Shown here: one piece after another, positions 23,605-38,170 of the stretch | Position numbering within the stretch: position 1 is the stretch's first letter | Layout: each line of letters opens with the position of its first letter | Source: Thozetella sp. PMI_491 | Taxonomy: Eukaryota > Ascomycota > Sordariomycetes > Chaetosphaeriales > Chaetosphaeriaceae | DNA length: 64,000 bases | Direction: 5' to 3' | Assembly (NCBI GenBank): GCA_021432635.1 | Contig: MU270039.1 | Span: forward strand, 372,001 to 436,000 | Notes under the pieces: generated by a model | The model's database searches: none | What the model was told of the DNA's origin: nothing | Seen by the model: the letters and a program-made list of their open reading frames with translations, nothing else | Made by a program: the position numbers and the translations under genes

Positions 23605-24335
23605 GGGCTACACAAAATGCACCCAAATTCAGTATACATAATGTAAATTTTATATAATTGTCACCACCTAGTAGTACCGCTGTCCCGTGCCGTTTTGTGT
23701 CGTGCTCCGGAGTGACAATGCCTTGAGCCCTGAATGCTCGTATCTACCAACTTGCAACTCGGCTAGGACCGTCGGCCCGCAATGATTTGTCTTGGCTCAC
23801 TAAACTGATAACACAACATCTAACTAGAAGCAGAAAGCAGTCGTAGGGTGGCTGAGAGCTATACTAGCGTGCACTATGCACCTTCTCCTTTCGGCTTCAT
23901 CATTCTTTTCTCTTTCTGTATCCATGTGTCCCGGATCCGAAGTCTGGGATAGTCGTCAGAGCTAGGCTCTCGCATGCTCTCAGCAAGCTAGTAGGTACGC
24001 TATGCCCAAAACCAGGGATGCTCTCCACGACCTCCAAGCTTCCGTAACCGCCGGGGATCTAAGCCGATTTTATCACGCACTAATGGCTGTGTGAATTGTA
24101 CAATTATCGGATATCCAAGAGGTGTGGAACGGTTCAGTCAGTTTCCTCTGAGAGTTAACTGTCCTTTCAGCTATCATAACACATCCTACCAGAGCACTAG
24201 CGCTTCCTCATAATTCCTAGCTTCCGCCAAGTTTTGACAGAATTAATGATCGTATCACTTTCTTCTTCATTCAAGTAGATACTGCTTCATAGAACAGAAG
24301 CCTCCGGTGCTAGTGCGAGTACCTCTGCTACACTC
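23605..24335. other. Intergenic, nothing recognised
   Basis: Contains the 3' ends of the convergent subtilisin and transporter genes. No other feature was found. Confidence 0.5.
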
Positions 24336-26155
24336 TCAAACCCGTTCCTGGTGCTCAATCTCACTTGATGCCTTCAGTCCAGACACCACGTTAGCAGCTG
24401 CCTCAGCCGCATCATCCTCAGCCAGCATCCTCTCTGCCTCCCTTCTAGCCGTTGGCGCCCAGATCGATCCCGCGAATAGTAGGTGCATCTTCTCAAGCGG
24501 AAACCCCTTCGTTTCCGGAATGAAGCAGTACACCACGCCCGAGGATATCAGTATGCAGGCGCCGAAGAAGAAGAACGTGCCATATGTGATGTTAGCGATC
24601 ATGTATGGAGTGGCGTAAATAACAATGAACTGTGAAAGCCACTGTGCCAGGACGGTAATGAGCATGGCGAGCCCTCGGATTTTGGTTGGAAATATCTCTG
24701 CTGCGAAGATCCAGGGCATGGCGTTCCAGGAAAAGGCATAAGCCGCGGCGTATATATAAATCATGATGATGGCGAAGTATGCCCCGGCATCCTTGGGAGG
24801 GGTATGGGTGAACGATCCCGCGATGGCCGAATAAGTCCCGAGGAAGAGCATGGCGAAGCAAGAAATCATGCCACCGACGAAGAGGGCCGGCCGTCTTCCC
24901 CATGTGTCCACGAACCACGTGATAAACACGAGCGTGACGACGGCCTTGATGATACCATATACTCCAGTTGCGAGAAGGCCCGTCGACGTTCCTGTGAACC
25001 CGATCGACTGGAAAATCATTGGACTATAGTAATTGAGAGCGTTCACGCCAGCAAAGTTTTGCATGAACTTCATGGCGACTGCCAACACGACACGTCCTCG
25101 CATGCCCTTGGCTGTGAGCTCCTTCCAGGCCGCGGCCCATGTGCCTCCTCCCTGGTTGAACTCGGCTTCGTGGTCGATCTGGGCCCGCATCTCCGCGATC
25201 TCGGACTGAACATATTGGTGATCCTGGGGGAGATTGCGGACCCAGGCTAAATTTTTCAGCGCTTGCTCATGCTTTCCCTGCTTTATGAGCCAGCGTGGGG
25301 ACTCAATGGTCCAGAGCATCGAGCCGATGAGAAGACCAGCAGGGATGATCTGTATCACGAAGGGAATCTGCCACTGTCTTACATCCGAGGGAAGGTTTTG
25401 TTGAACCCCGTAGTTGACCCAGAAACCGCAGACACTGGCTGTTGGGCATATTAGTAGGTGGTTATGTTGACGCCATGGAGGAGCCCCTTGAACTTACCGA
25501 TTTGCAAAGCCACTTCAAAGACACCAATCAGACGACCTCTAATGGTGGGGGGCGAGCTTTCTGCAATATACACGGGCACGATCATGGCAGACGACCCGAC
25601 GCCCAAGCCTGTGCAGGCGCGACCAGCGTACATCATACCGAGATTCCCATTAGAAACAGTCTGGATGACAGCGCCGATGATGAAGACGATGCCGGACACG
25701 ATGAGGTTGATGCGACGTCCGAAGTTCTCCGAGATAGGGAAGCCGAAGAGGGAGCCGAAGAAACAACCCGCTTGAAAGGTACCGACAATATTGGACGAGA
25801 GGGCGGTGGCGGCTGCTGAGTCGAGTCCGAACGATTTCTTGAAGGATGGAAGTGATAGAGAGCCTCCTATGAAGGCAGAATCGTAACCAAACATGGCAGA
25901 GGCCTAGAGATGCCGATTTGACGGTTAGCCAAGGTGTCTAGATGGTCATTGTGGTGGTATGCAGCCGGGGAGAGACCGGGCAGCATGCTCTTGGAGGCTA
26001 GTGAACCAATAACCACCAACTGAAACTCTTCGACTGTATACTGAAGTAGCACATACCATTGCTGCAGAGGCTGCGATGGCATAGACGCGCCAGCCGTAGG
26101 CCTCACGGGGCACTGGGCGGTTAGGATCTTCTTTGATCTTGAACGGGTTGCCCAT
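24336..26155 (-). CDS. MFS sugar transporter, quinate-permease-like
   Basis: Exons 26155-26057, 25903-25498 and 25438-24336 give 535 residues, the normal length of the fungal sugar porter family. Family signatures are present: F-G-Y-D-S-A-F-I-G-G in helix 1, N-F-G-R-R after helix 2, a G-R-A-C-T-G-L-G-V-G-S helix 4, E-S-P-R-W-L before the central loop, D-T-W-G-R-R-P after helix 8, and P-E-T-K-G-F-P-L-E at the C-terminus. The N-terminal P-V-P-R-E-A-Y-G-W-R-V-Y and overall motif pattern resemble quinate permeases (QutD/Qa-y), so quinate or a related ring acid or sugar is a reasonable guess at substrate. It is a plasma-membrane proton symporter by family. It is divergently arranged with the regulator gene at 26704, sharing a 548-bp promoter region, a common layout for a transporter and its regulator. 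Confidence 0.93.
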
Positions 26156-26703
26156 TGTGTTTAACCTGAACGGCTCCGTGTAGAACAATACCGTCGTGTC
26201 GCTGACAAGATATGTCTGAAGGAACTATGGCCGAAGACCTGCCCGTATCAGGGAAGTTGCTGAGCTTTTATGCAGCTGGTCCCAGACACCAGCGCTGCCC
26301 AGGCGCAGCTGCCCCGGTGGTGAATTAACCGAATCACCAGACCCCAGATTTGTGGTTCTGGGGTAGTGTGTGGGGGTGCGGGTGCTGGTAGAAGGGGGAA
26401 AAGAAACTTCCGGAGACTGAGATATCTCCATGTGATAGTCATGGCGAGGGAGGGAGAAAACTTGGCCGAGTTGGTGTTAGACAAAGGTGTTGACGCGCCT
26501 AGGCCCTAGTAGCTGCTCCCCGCCTGTTTTCAGCCGAGGCGCTAACAGAGTCAAGGTTTAGCTAGAGCCGACGCGAGAACCGAGACCGGCCTGCCGTGCC
26601 GAGCGATAACCGATAAATATTCCCAGTCTTGACTCCGAGCGACCACCATTCTATCACCAACAGCTCAGAGCTCAGACGCTGCCGACGCTTTCGGCTCGCA
26701 GTC
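26156..26703. promoter_or_regulatory. Shared divergent promoter region, transporter / zinc-cluster regulator
   Basis: 548 bp separate the start codons of two divergent genes. No unambiguous CGG-spacer-CCG operator was picked out by eye. The label rests on gene layout only. Confidence 0.5.
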
Positions 26704-29283
26704 ATGGAGGTCCCACCACTTACCCCGGACCGTCCCAGGGAACCTGGGGCAAAGAGTCGGAGTAGTACAGGGTGTGTCACCTGCCGGTTGAGAAAGGTAG
26801 GGGAATCATCACATATGCTTCCCATTTATGGAGTCCTCGATAGGGGCCTCCCCGTTTCCTAGTATCCACCTGCTCATCATTCCCATAGGTGAAATGCGAT
26901 GAGGGGGTCGGCGGCTGCAAAAATTGTTCCAGGCTTGAATTCAAGTGCAGTTTTTCGGTGCACCAAGACGAACGTGCGTAGGAGCGTGCTGTAACCACAG
27001 CCTTACCCATTCGCCGAGAAAATATGCGGTTGCTAATGAGCTCCTACTGCCAGTCCCATCTCCTAGCGAGGCAGCGGAGGCAGCAGGCGCTCGAGACGGA
27101 GTTCCCAAGAGGCGAGTACGCCAGGCCTGCGCGGCCTGTCACGGACAGAAGGTTAGATGCACAGGCGAGGTGCCTAGGTGTAGGCGGTGCACTGTGAAAG
27201 GCATTGTGTGCCTGTATGGATCCCGAAGTGGGAGGGTACGACACACAGGAAGTGCCGATAGCCGAGCGGATGCTGAGTTTGCGGCAAGCGAAACACCTCA
27301 GGAAGAATCAGTCGAAGCTACCCGGGTAGTTGCTCGAGAAGCCAGCCCATCATCCAGGTACGATCTTCCTGCCGCCTCCTTGCATCAAAGACGAACAATA
27401 TGGTTCAATGATATTGTAAAGTTTACTAAACGCGATTCTTTGCAGATCTCCAGACCCATCCAAGGCCATTCTTCAGCAGCATGTCGATGCCTTCTTCGAG
27501 TATGTATACCCGGCCGCATCGTTCAACTTCATCCATAGGGGTTCCTTCCTGCGAACTTGGCACAACGGGAATATCTCCAGGTCTTTAATTTGCACCATTG
27601 CCGCCGTGGCATCCCGATTCATTGGCCGCTCTGGACATGCGTCCCCCCCAGGATTTCGCCGTTGGATTGAAGAGGTCCAACGCGAGATCGTATGTGATCT
27701 CGAAGTTGTATCTTTGCCGAAACTTCAGATTCTGCTATTGCTCATATACGACCACATCGCCTCGGGAAATGTCACTACGGTGTGGTATTTGACGCTTTGG
27801 CCGCCAGGATAGCCTACGGACTCAGGTTAAATCATCCAGCGGACGCCGTACCCTTCCTCAACCAAGAATGCCGCCGGCGTCTTATGTGGTGCACCTACAC
27901 GTCCGACAAGCTAGCGTTCTGCAACGGATCGTCCCTTTGCTCGCCTGAATCACTGAAGATCCAGCTTCCGTGTAACGAACGCAACTTTGAGCTGGAAATT
28001 AGCTGCCACACGAGCTCTTTGGACGACATTTCCAATCCAATCATCTCGCATGACGATTCGACTCTTGGGATCGGAGCCTATTTGATCCGGATAATTGACC
28101 TTAGGGATCAGATACAGGAATGGCTGTGCTCCTTGTCCTCACGCCCACACAGCCCTAAAGAAGTTGATATGGCTTTCGGCCAGTTTCATCGCTCACTAGC
28201 CAACTTCGGCGCCATGATACCGCCAGATCTACGAAACACAGACCGTGCCATCTTCACGAGAGTAAATACCCCAGAAGCTACAGGATTTGTCATGATCCAG
28301 AGCTGGTGGCATACAACCTATTGCCAGCTGTTCGGGCATTTTGCATTCAAAAATCCTCATAATGGTTCCCAGAAGCCTCCGTCTGTCGGAATACCGCAAT
28401 ACGGTTCTCCTGAGTTCTTCAATAGTTGTACCGTAGAAGCGGTGCGCTATGCGGCTTCACTGACTACTTTTTGGCGCAAGGTGCAGAAGATCTCCAAATC
28501 ATTTCTCGTCACGGATTGGCAGATAGCAAGTTGCCTCCTCGAGAATGTGCGGATCAATGTCAAGGCATGGGAGACCGCGCCAGACCTCCTGGGAAGCCAA
28601 ACAGAAGTCGAACAAGCACTCCAGCTAGACTTGGACATCTTTGATGGGCTTTCAGAGATCAGTAGCTATCTAGAGTCCATGGTATGCGTTTCCTCTTGGT
28701 CTCCGAATGCCAATATTATCTAGTCGCAACAGTTTGCTAAGATACCACAAATAGCGAGCACAGGCAATCAAGCAAATTGAGATATCGTCGCTTTGTGCTA
28801 CTGTCACGTCTCAACGGCCTCTGCAGGAGTAAATACGCCCATAAATTCTCCCTGATTTCTCAAATGGAAGGCTAACACGCTTGGACGCTATATAGTAGTC
28901 GTAATCCTACAGCACCCCTCACGATTGTGCAAGTTTTAAGAGACGCGTGCCGTCGAGAAGATGCCCGCTGGCCTACCGACGAAGCCGAAGCGCAAAAAGT
29001 CTCCCCAACATATAGTTCAACGTCATTCATTGGCAGCCCCCAATCGCCTACTATGCAACATTCGAGCCGCTCCACTGGTGCAATTCTGGGATGGAACCAT
29101 GCTCCTGCTGCTCCGGCGCAGGGAGGTGGAGGTGACGAGCCAGAGATCCACGGAGATTTAGATCTCTATCACGGATTTGGACTGTATAGCGAGGATAGTA
29201 CGATGCTATTGCATTTCCCGATGAGCTTTGATGATTTTGGACAGCCCATGACGCTGGAAGGGCTGCCATGTTCAACCGAATGA
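26704..29283 (+). CDS. Transcription factor with two Zn2Cys6 clusters, one apparent frame break
   Basis: Exons 26704-26796, 26889-26973, 27054-27357, 27446-28681, 28755-28828 and 28896-29283. Exons 1-2 encode a first cluster: G-C-V-T-C-R-L-R-K-V-K-C-D-E, then G-C-K-N-C-S-R-L-E-F-K-C. Exon 3, in the same frame, encodes a second: C-A-A-C-H-G-Q-K-V-R-C, then V-P-R-C-R-R-C-T-V-K-G-I-V-C. Both keep all six cysteines. The remainder is a fungal transcription-factor middle homology region (F-N-F-I-H-R-G-S-F-L, A-A-R-I-A-Y-G-L-R-L-N). Near 27785 the frame slips by one base, between N-V-T-T-V-W and F-D-A-L-A-A-R. So exon 4 is either mis-sequenced or decayed. It is divergent from the transporter gene and may regulate it. 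Confidence 0.8.
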
Positions 29284-30005
29284 TCCAGGGAAAAGCCCTC
29301 GGCTAAAGCTTGTCCTTAGCGAACGAGATCCCTAGAAACAGCAAGGAGAACCCAAAGGGTTTGGATGGTATTGGAATTTCTGGAAGTGATTCGACTCTGG
29401 AACAGCATTTATCTCCTGGGATCTATCAGTGTTATGAATGTACCGTGTAAGCGCCGGGGCTTGTGAGACGGCTGTGAGGGGATGGTAAGCGCGCTCCAAA
29501 GTTTCTAGACCTCCTCCTCTTTCAACTCGGCGTTTCTAAAGGAATCTTTCTTTAAAAAGGTTCCTATTTTAAAAGTGAATATCTACTTAAATATACTATT
29601 AAGACCTAGGTTATTGAGGTTGGTCCTATGTCTTTATATAACTACCTTCTTAACATGTTAAGATGGTGATTCTGTTTTGACGATTGAGAGGCTTTCGGAA
29701 CTTTAGTATCCACTATCCTAAAAATAATAATCGCGCATATCATTGCGTCTATATCACTACTCTTAAAGACATGTATCTCGTATCTTGCATTTTGTTTATA
29801 TTTTATAGTAGCCCTAGACAACTAAGGCTCCTTCACGACCCGCTTCGGACAAGCCCCAACAAAAGCTGTTGGCGGGCGGCTGACGCGAGGTGGGGCGGTT
29901 TCAACCGACTGCTCACTTGTTGGTGAGATGACTCGGAGTCGTGCGTAATTCCCCACCAAAATCTTGCATCCGTACCCAAAGTCGATGCCCACTTCATGAA
30001 ACGAG
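29284..30005. other. AT-rich intergenic region
   Basis: Low-complexity AT-rich sequence, especially 29560-29700. No gene is recognised. It separates two regulator genes on the same strand. Confidence 0.45.
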
Positions 30006-31427
30006 ATGCCGGTACCCTTAAAGAAGAGTTCCAAGATGAGAACTGCATGCGACAGATGCTATGAACTCAAAGAACGCTGCGAGCGTGCATCACCCTCCGC
30101 CCGCTGCGTTCGATGCGATAGACTAGGATCGACCTGCTCAACAATACGACCAATGCGACCCTCGGGCAGAAGGCCCCATCACAAGCCCCGAAAACCAGAG
30201 CAATGTCCACCCCGCGACGACGCTTGGCTGGATAGTCTTCCCGATCTGATGACTGAGGAGAAAGAACTACTCATGTTTCTCCTGAGCCAGCCGGGCAGCT
30301 TAGACTACTACGTTGTCTGCCCCAGCTTTCAAGCCGAGCAGCAACTGTCACTTACCACACAGCTGGCAGCCGCTTCGTCAAAACTCAAGCATGCCTATTT
30401 AGCATGCGCTACTGCGCTCAAGAAACTTCAGTCCGACTCTACGGTTGAGGCAAACGCGAGCACCGTCAGTATCCGCCACATATCAGAGGCGATCAGCACG
30501 CTACGCTCGCTGCCTGTTTCCGGCTCACAAGATGCAGCCCTGTGCCATGCTCTGGGGAGCGCGCTGGCCTTCTCTATATGTTCCACCGTCGGGGTGGGAG
30601 TTCCAGAAATCTGCCGTTACTGTCTAGGCACAACCAGTCCATTCGTGGACACAGAAAACAACAGTGCAAATGGAGATACGTGGCAGAGTTTCCTGATCCT
30701 GCTCGAGACTATGGACTGCCTCGTTCATCGGCAAGCTCCGACTCGAAGAGTTCAACTGCCTTCCTCTGCTGTTGACCATCGTCTAGGCCTCTCTCTGCCC
30801 CTTTTATCCTACTACTATGACCTCTGTATGATTAGCAACTCGCTCGTAAACTGCACCGAAGCGAGTATTGTCGCCCGCTTGGAGAAGCAGTTGGACGACA
30901 CTCAGGCTGCCATCGAGGCTTGGCAACCTGAGAACTCGGACCAACTGGTCGAGCGGTTTAATTCTGGAGAAATTGTTAGCCTTCTTTCACAAGCGAAGGC
31001 GTACCGCCTGGGAGCACTCCTGGTGAGCCATCGGCTGCGATATCCGTTTGGCCGAGAGGATGGCCAGGCCGACGCGTGGTCAAAGGAAGTGATGATGGAA
31101 CTGAACCTGGCACAACGAATCACGAAGCGATCGATGCGGTTCGTTACGCTGCCGTTTATGATTGCAGCCGTCGAAGTGCGAGATGCCAGCCTACGTATCA
31201 AGGTACTACGGCAGGTGGACGACTACGTCGATCATTACGCGCCAGCCATGCAAAGCGCCATGAAGATATTCTTGTCACGGATTTGGCGCGAGCGAGACGT
31301 GAACGTCACCAGTCGTTGGTTTGATTCAATGTATAAGCCTTGTCCTGTACTACATGCCATTGATGAAACTTGCTTTGGTAGCCTTGAGATCCAGCGAAAT
31401 TCTGCCTGCCGGTCGGATTTATGCTGA
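30006..31427 (+). CDS. Zn2Cys6 transcription factor
   Basis: Single exon, 473 residues. The N-terminal cluster reads C-D-R-C-Y-E-L-K-E-R-C, then A-R-C-V-R-C-D-R-L-G-S-T-C, with a basic tail (R-P-S-G-R-R-P-H-H-K-P-R-K-P) that usually contacts DNA. The body has no clear domain but matches small regulators with a low-complexity middle and helical C-terminus. The ATG at 30006 precedes a second in-frame ATG at 30036; either could be used. Its stop codon lies inside the last codons of the amidase gene on the other strand (overlap 31419-31427). The neighbouring amidase is a plausible target by position only. Confidence 0.85.
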   Translation: MPVPLKKSSKMRTACDRCYELKERCERASPSARCVRCDRLGSTCSTIRPMRPSGRRPHHKPRKPEQCPPRDDAWLDSLPDLMTEEKELLMFLLSQPGSLDYYVVCPSFQAEQQLSLTTQLAAASSKLKHAYLACATALKKLQSDSTVEANASTVSIRHISEAISTLRSLPVSGSQDAALCHALGSALAFSICSTVGVGVPEICRYCLGTTSPFVDTENNSANGDTWQSFLILLETMDCLVHRQAPTRRVQLPSSAVDHRLGLSLPLLSYYYDLCMISNSLVNCTEASIVARLEKQLDDTQAAIEAWQPENSDQLVERFNSGEIVSLLSQAKAYRLGALLVSHRLRYPFGREDGQADAWSKEVMMELNLAQRITKRSMRFVTLPFMIAAVEVRDASLRIKVLRQVDDYVDHYAPAMQSAMKIFLSRIWRERDVNVTSRWFDSMYKPCPVLHAIDETCFGSLEIQRNSACRSDLC

Positions 31428-33252
31428 GATATCACCCTTAGAGTTGCCATTTATGATCGAGTCTAGTATGGCAGCCGTGTTCGTCAAGGCCTCATCCCGG
31501 TACCTATATCCAACAAGCTGAATAGAGACGGGTGCGCCTTTGTATTGTTCGGGGCCAGTGTCTGGGGAAAGGTACTGGTCAGTTCAAACTCCAGAAGGTC
31601 GGTGAAGGCACAAGGGGGTACCTACACAGACGGTAAACCTTCTCATCGTCTGGACCAAATTTGGCGTTGCTCAGGTCGTCGGCACAGTCTATGTCTCGCA
31701 CTTGGTCCACGGGAATCACTATGGCGGGATAATCGAGATAGTTCCACAGACCAGTATACGTCACCGTCGACCATGTGTCCAGAGGAACGGCCGTATGAGG
31801 CGCCGGTGGCATAAGAATCGCGTCCAGACTGTTATCGCAAAATAGCTTCAGATATGTTTTAGCGGCCTCTGCTCGGCGGACATTCAAGTCCAAAAGGCCC
31901 TGAAGCGTCGTTCCCGGCATGGATAGAAGACCGCTTCCTTCGAGAGATGGTATAGCTGGCTCTCCTGTTCTCGCAAACTGCTCGTAATAGTGCTACTTCT
32001 GTTAGCCTGCAACAACGTGCGAGGGAAGAAACGGAGGGGGCTGGGGGTGGGACGCTCACATTGCTTCCTAGCAACGTAAAGTAGCCCACGAGGTCGTAGT
32101 AATGAAGCTTGACGTTAGGTAGCGTTATGTGAATGATTTCAATGTCGTTACTTTGCCGAAGACGATCGGCCGCTAGGTTCAAGCCGCGCCGAATCGGTGG
32201 CGAAGGAGTGTATACGCCGTCATTTTGGACAAGGCCGATCCGGAGCTGCGTTGGGGGTTTGAGATTGACCCATGGAACTGAGATTACTGTACTGTCGTAT
32301 CTCCAGGTGTCGGCTTGCAGTATCGCCTTGAGGAAGAGCGTACAGTCCCGCAGAGAGGTTGCCATCGGTCCCGCTGTCGAGCGGACAATGTCAGTCCCGG
32401 GAGGCGTGAGGTCTCGTACACCACTGTGAGGTATTAAGCCCACACTAGGCCGATATCCATAAACCCCGTTGCAAACTGACGGGACTCGAATGCTACCACC
32501 AATGTCCGTGCCGGCCCCAAGAATGCTCCCTCGGAGGGCGAGGAGGGCGCCCTCTCCCCCGGTGCTCCCCCCCGCTGTCAGCTTCTTGTTGCGGGGGTTC
32601 AAAGTTCTTCCAAAAATATTGTTATGACTGTCGCCGGTCATGATGGACTGCGGGAGGTTGGTCTTGCAGTACAGAACCGCACCCAAGTCAATCAGCATAG
32701 CAGCAAGCGCGCTGTTTTCTTCGGCTGGCTCATTTGCATAACAACCCAACCCGGTTGAGGTATCATGACCCAAGACTTGGTAACTATCTTTGAGAGAGAT
32801 TGGCAACCCAAATAGCGGCGGAAGCCCTTTTGCAGAAGACTTGTCGCTGTAGTCAAGATCGAGTTTTTTGGCCCTTTCAATGGCCTCGTCGAAGAATATC
32901 TCGGTCAAGCAATTCGTCTGCCAAGGGTATCATGATTAGCACGTTGTCTGCCACCACAGGTCATTGGACCAACCAGTTGCTGCGCAATGGCAGCCCTCTT
33001 GCAGAAAGCCACAGTCACTTGTTCAACAGACCAAACTCTGGCTTTGATCTTCTCAACAAGCGCCGTTGCGTCGTAGTCGGAGGTAATCACGCGCTCCGCC
33101 TCGCTCAGCAGTCCACATGTGACCGGCACGTCCATGACGTTGAGAGCATCTTGGAGTTTTTCCGAGATTCGCCATTCTTTGGGAATCTTGTCCCATCGTT
33201 GGGTTGTTTTCTCCGCAGCAATGGTTTGGTAATTCTTAATTGCCGATAGCAT
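31419..33252 (-). CDS. AmdS-type amidase (amidase signature family)
   Basis: Exons 33252-32974, 32917-32060, 31992-31626 and 31561-31419 give 548 residues, typical for fungal general amidases/acetamidases. The Ser-cisSer-Lys triad is visible: Lys in P-I-S-L-K-D-S-Y, and the glycine/serine-rich signature G-G-S-T-G-G-E-G-A-L-L-A-L-R-G-S, followed by G-T-D-I-G-G-S-I-R-V-P. The family hydrolyses carboxamides to acid and ammonia, in the cytosol, for nitrogen supply. The N-terminus (R-W-D-K-I-P-K-E-W) also fits AmdS relatives. Introns are 56-67 bp; the first donor (GTTGGT) is weak but in phase. The 3' end overlaps the convergent regulator gene by 9 bp. Whether the substrate is acetamide or another amide cannot be told. 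Confidence 0.93.
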
Positions 33253-36153
<2,901 letters not shown>

Positions 36154-36962
36154 CTCGATTTAGCATACCATGAAACAGAAGATATGAAAGAAATGCTAGT
36201 TCCACGCTTCCTTTCTTCGGTCAAATGCTTTGGCATAGTGTATATGTATTCGCGTATTCATAATAGATTTAAAGCCCTCTCAACATTGAGAATGAATCAA
36301 ATAGCAGTAACATGAAATAAAGTGGTTTAAGGTCGTGACTGAGAGTCCTTGCCTAAAAATGGATGGCTCTCTTTGACCTGGTGTACCTGCTTTAATAATG
36401 CCTTGGATTATATATACTGGTTATAGTCTATTACGTATGGCATCGCTTCCCCCCCTCCTCAGATGTGCCTTCAAGTGGGCTAACCGCTGTGGTAAAGCCT
36501 CTCTTTTAGGTGACCATTTATGACCAACCTAGTCCCTCTGTTAAACAACTATTCGTTCTAGATTCAACTGACTTCTCGGCAAAGCAGGGCGAGGAAATTG
36601 GCGCTAATAGTGACTACGTTACGGATAAAGAGCGTCGTTGTAAAATATTCAGGGAAGGATGGCACCTGTAGGGCAAGGTATATAGCTTGTTTGAGCACGA
36701 GTTATATTCACTTTGTAGAAAAGCCCTTGGAGCCCGCTAGTATAGTTTCCCCTATAGTCCTCCTTATTATTCTCGGCCCTGTAGGTAGCAATTCACCTTA
36801 TCATGTTCCCTTGTGCACGCCGCATTTCTTCCTCCAGTCCAAACAACTAGATCATTTCCACTATTGATTCGACTGCTTAGCCCGCGTAACAATAATAAGA
36901 GGCGATTAAAAGACATTCGACTTACGTCTTACACTAGGAAATAGTAACAGGCTGTCGTGACC

Positions 36963-37019
36963 GATAGGCTCTAGTACTAGCCATTGTTTCGTTACTAGCG
37001 ATAAGCTCTAGTACTAGCC
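36963..37019. repeat. 20-bp direct repeat, two copies
   Basis: Copies at 36963-36982 and 37000-37019 differ at one base (GATAGGCTC... versus GATAAGCTC...). The core CTAGTACTAG is itself palindromic. Origin unknown. Confidence 0.85.
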
Positions 37020-37272
37020 TTCATACGTAGAATATTGAGACACGCTGGGGTCAACAAAATGAGATAATCAGAGTTAAATTCGAGCCCTCTGAATGATAGA
37101 TTTTGAAGCCAGGACTCCGAATCAATCCTCAAATGCCTTCCTTCAGCTTTATGCTTTCTTTCTTCTGCTGAGAGGTAAGCTTCAGGCAGCTGCTGCCTAA
37201 CGGATACTTGGCGGGTTACACAGTAATCGCTCTGGCTATGATTGGGTACCATTGAAAGAGAAATATATTATA

Positions 37273-37329
37273 TCCAATTGAATCTAGGGATGACGTGATG
37301 TCCAATTGGAATTCTAGGACGGCGTGATG
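37273..37329. repeat. Imperfect tandem duplication, about 28 bp
   Basis: Two adjacent units begin TCCAATTG and end CGTGATG, with a few mismatches and one inserted base in the second. It lies just downstream of the broken coding fragment. Confidence 0.75.
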
Positions 37330-37389
37330 ACGCGAGATATTGTTGATGTGGGCGGGGAAACGACGACAGGCATGCAAAGGGACCCTTTA

Positions 37390-38170
37390 GAGATCGAATG
37401 AAGAGCAGCCTGCTGCATCCACAAGCTCATGGTGTATGGTACTCGACGATGAATTGCCCGAACCAGAAGATACGAATACTTCTGTATAGACAGCTTCTGT
37501 AATACCTCAAGCTGCTGAGCACGCTGAGGTTCCCAATTCGATGGCTTCCAAAACCACTTTTATGGTCCGTCGGGATTCCAGTCCGGCTAATATGTTGCCA
37601 TCCATGCTCGGTGCACGAACGTACTCAAAGCCCTCTTCACCCATTGGCGTTTCCCGAAGCAATACAGGGCGTAGAATGTGTAGAAGAGCGTGCTCATAGA
37701 GTTCTCACCGCCCTAAATTGCTCGGACTAAGTAGCGCTCTCCTAGGCCGATCATGCCACAAAAGGCCTAACCGATGACTATCAGCCTGTCCGAATATAGT
37801 TATTGCTCTGGATTTTGAGGGCGCGAAATGCTTAAGTCTTGTGGCTTGTAACTACCTACGCTCAATGATGAATTCGCCATTTAGACTGGCTGCACGGCAT
37901 TTCTCGGTTGGATCCTGCGGTGCATCACTAGGACACTTCGAGTCATCGATCTCGTTTAGGCGCAGAGTACAGTCGAAGTGGAGGAAGCTATGTGCCACCG
38001 TAGCTCGTAGCTGTCTAGGAGTAAACCCATGTTGGAGTTTTTGGAACCAGAGATACTCGTGTCTTGGAGAAAATGACTGCAAGGAGCAGAGAGGTCGGAG
38101 GAGACCTATAAGGAGAGGACGGGTTTGTCCAGACACATCTGCCCTGTGGTGTGTGTGGTGCAACATAAGC
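37390..38170 (-). pseudogene. Broken coding fragment of unknown family
   Basis: On the minus strand two stretches look like protein but are not a whole gene. One (about 38166-37852) reads Y-L-W-F-Q-K-L-Q-H-G-F-T-P-R-Q-L. The other (about 37715-37390) reads K-W-F-W-K-P-S-N-W-E-P-Q-R-A-Q-Q-L, then Y-S-Y-L-L-V-R-A-I-H-R-R-V-P-Y-T, and is interrupted by stops. I do not recognise the family and cannot say whether it is a host gene or part of an old mobile element. The surrounding AT-richness fits decay, possibly by repeat-induced point mutation. Confidence 0.35.

Larger units (their letters stand above)
36154..37389. other. AT-rich intergenic region with two short direct repeats
   Basis: No gene is supported. 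It contains a 20-bp direct repeat near 36963/37000 and a 28-bp imperfect tandem duplication at 37273-37329, both listed separately. Confidence 0.45.

Noticed and set aside
29560-29700. AT-rich stretch as a possible repeat-induced-point-mutation relic
   Set aside because: Base composition alone is not enough. No decayed element could be recognised in it.
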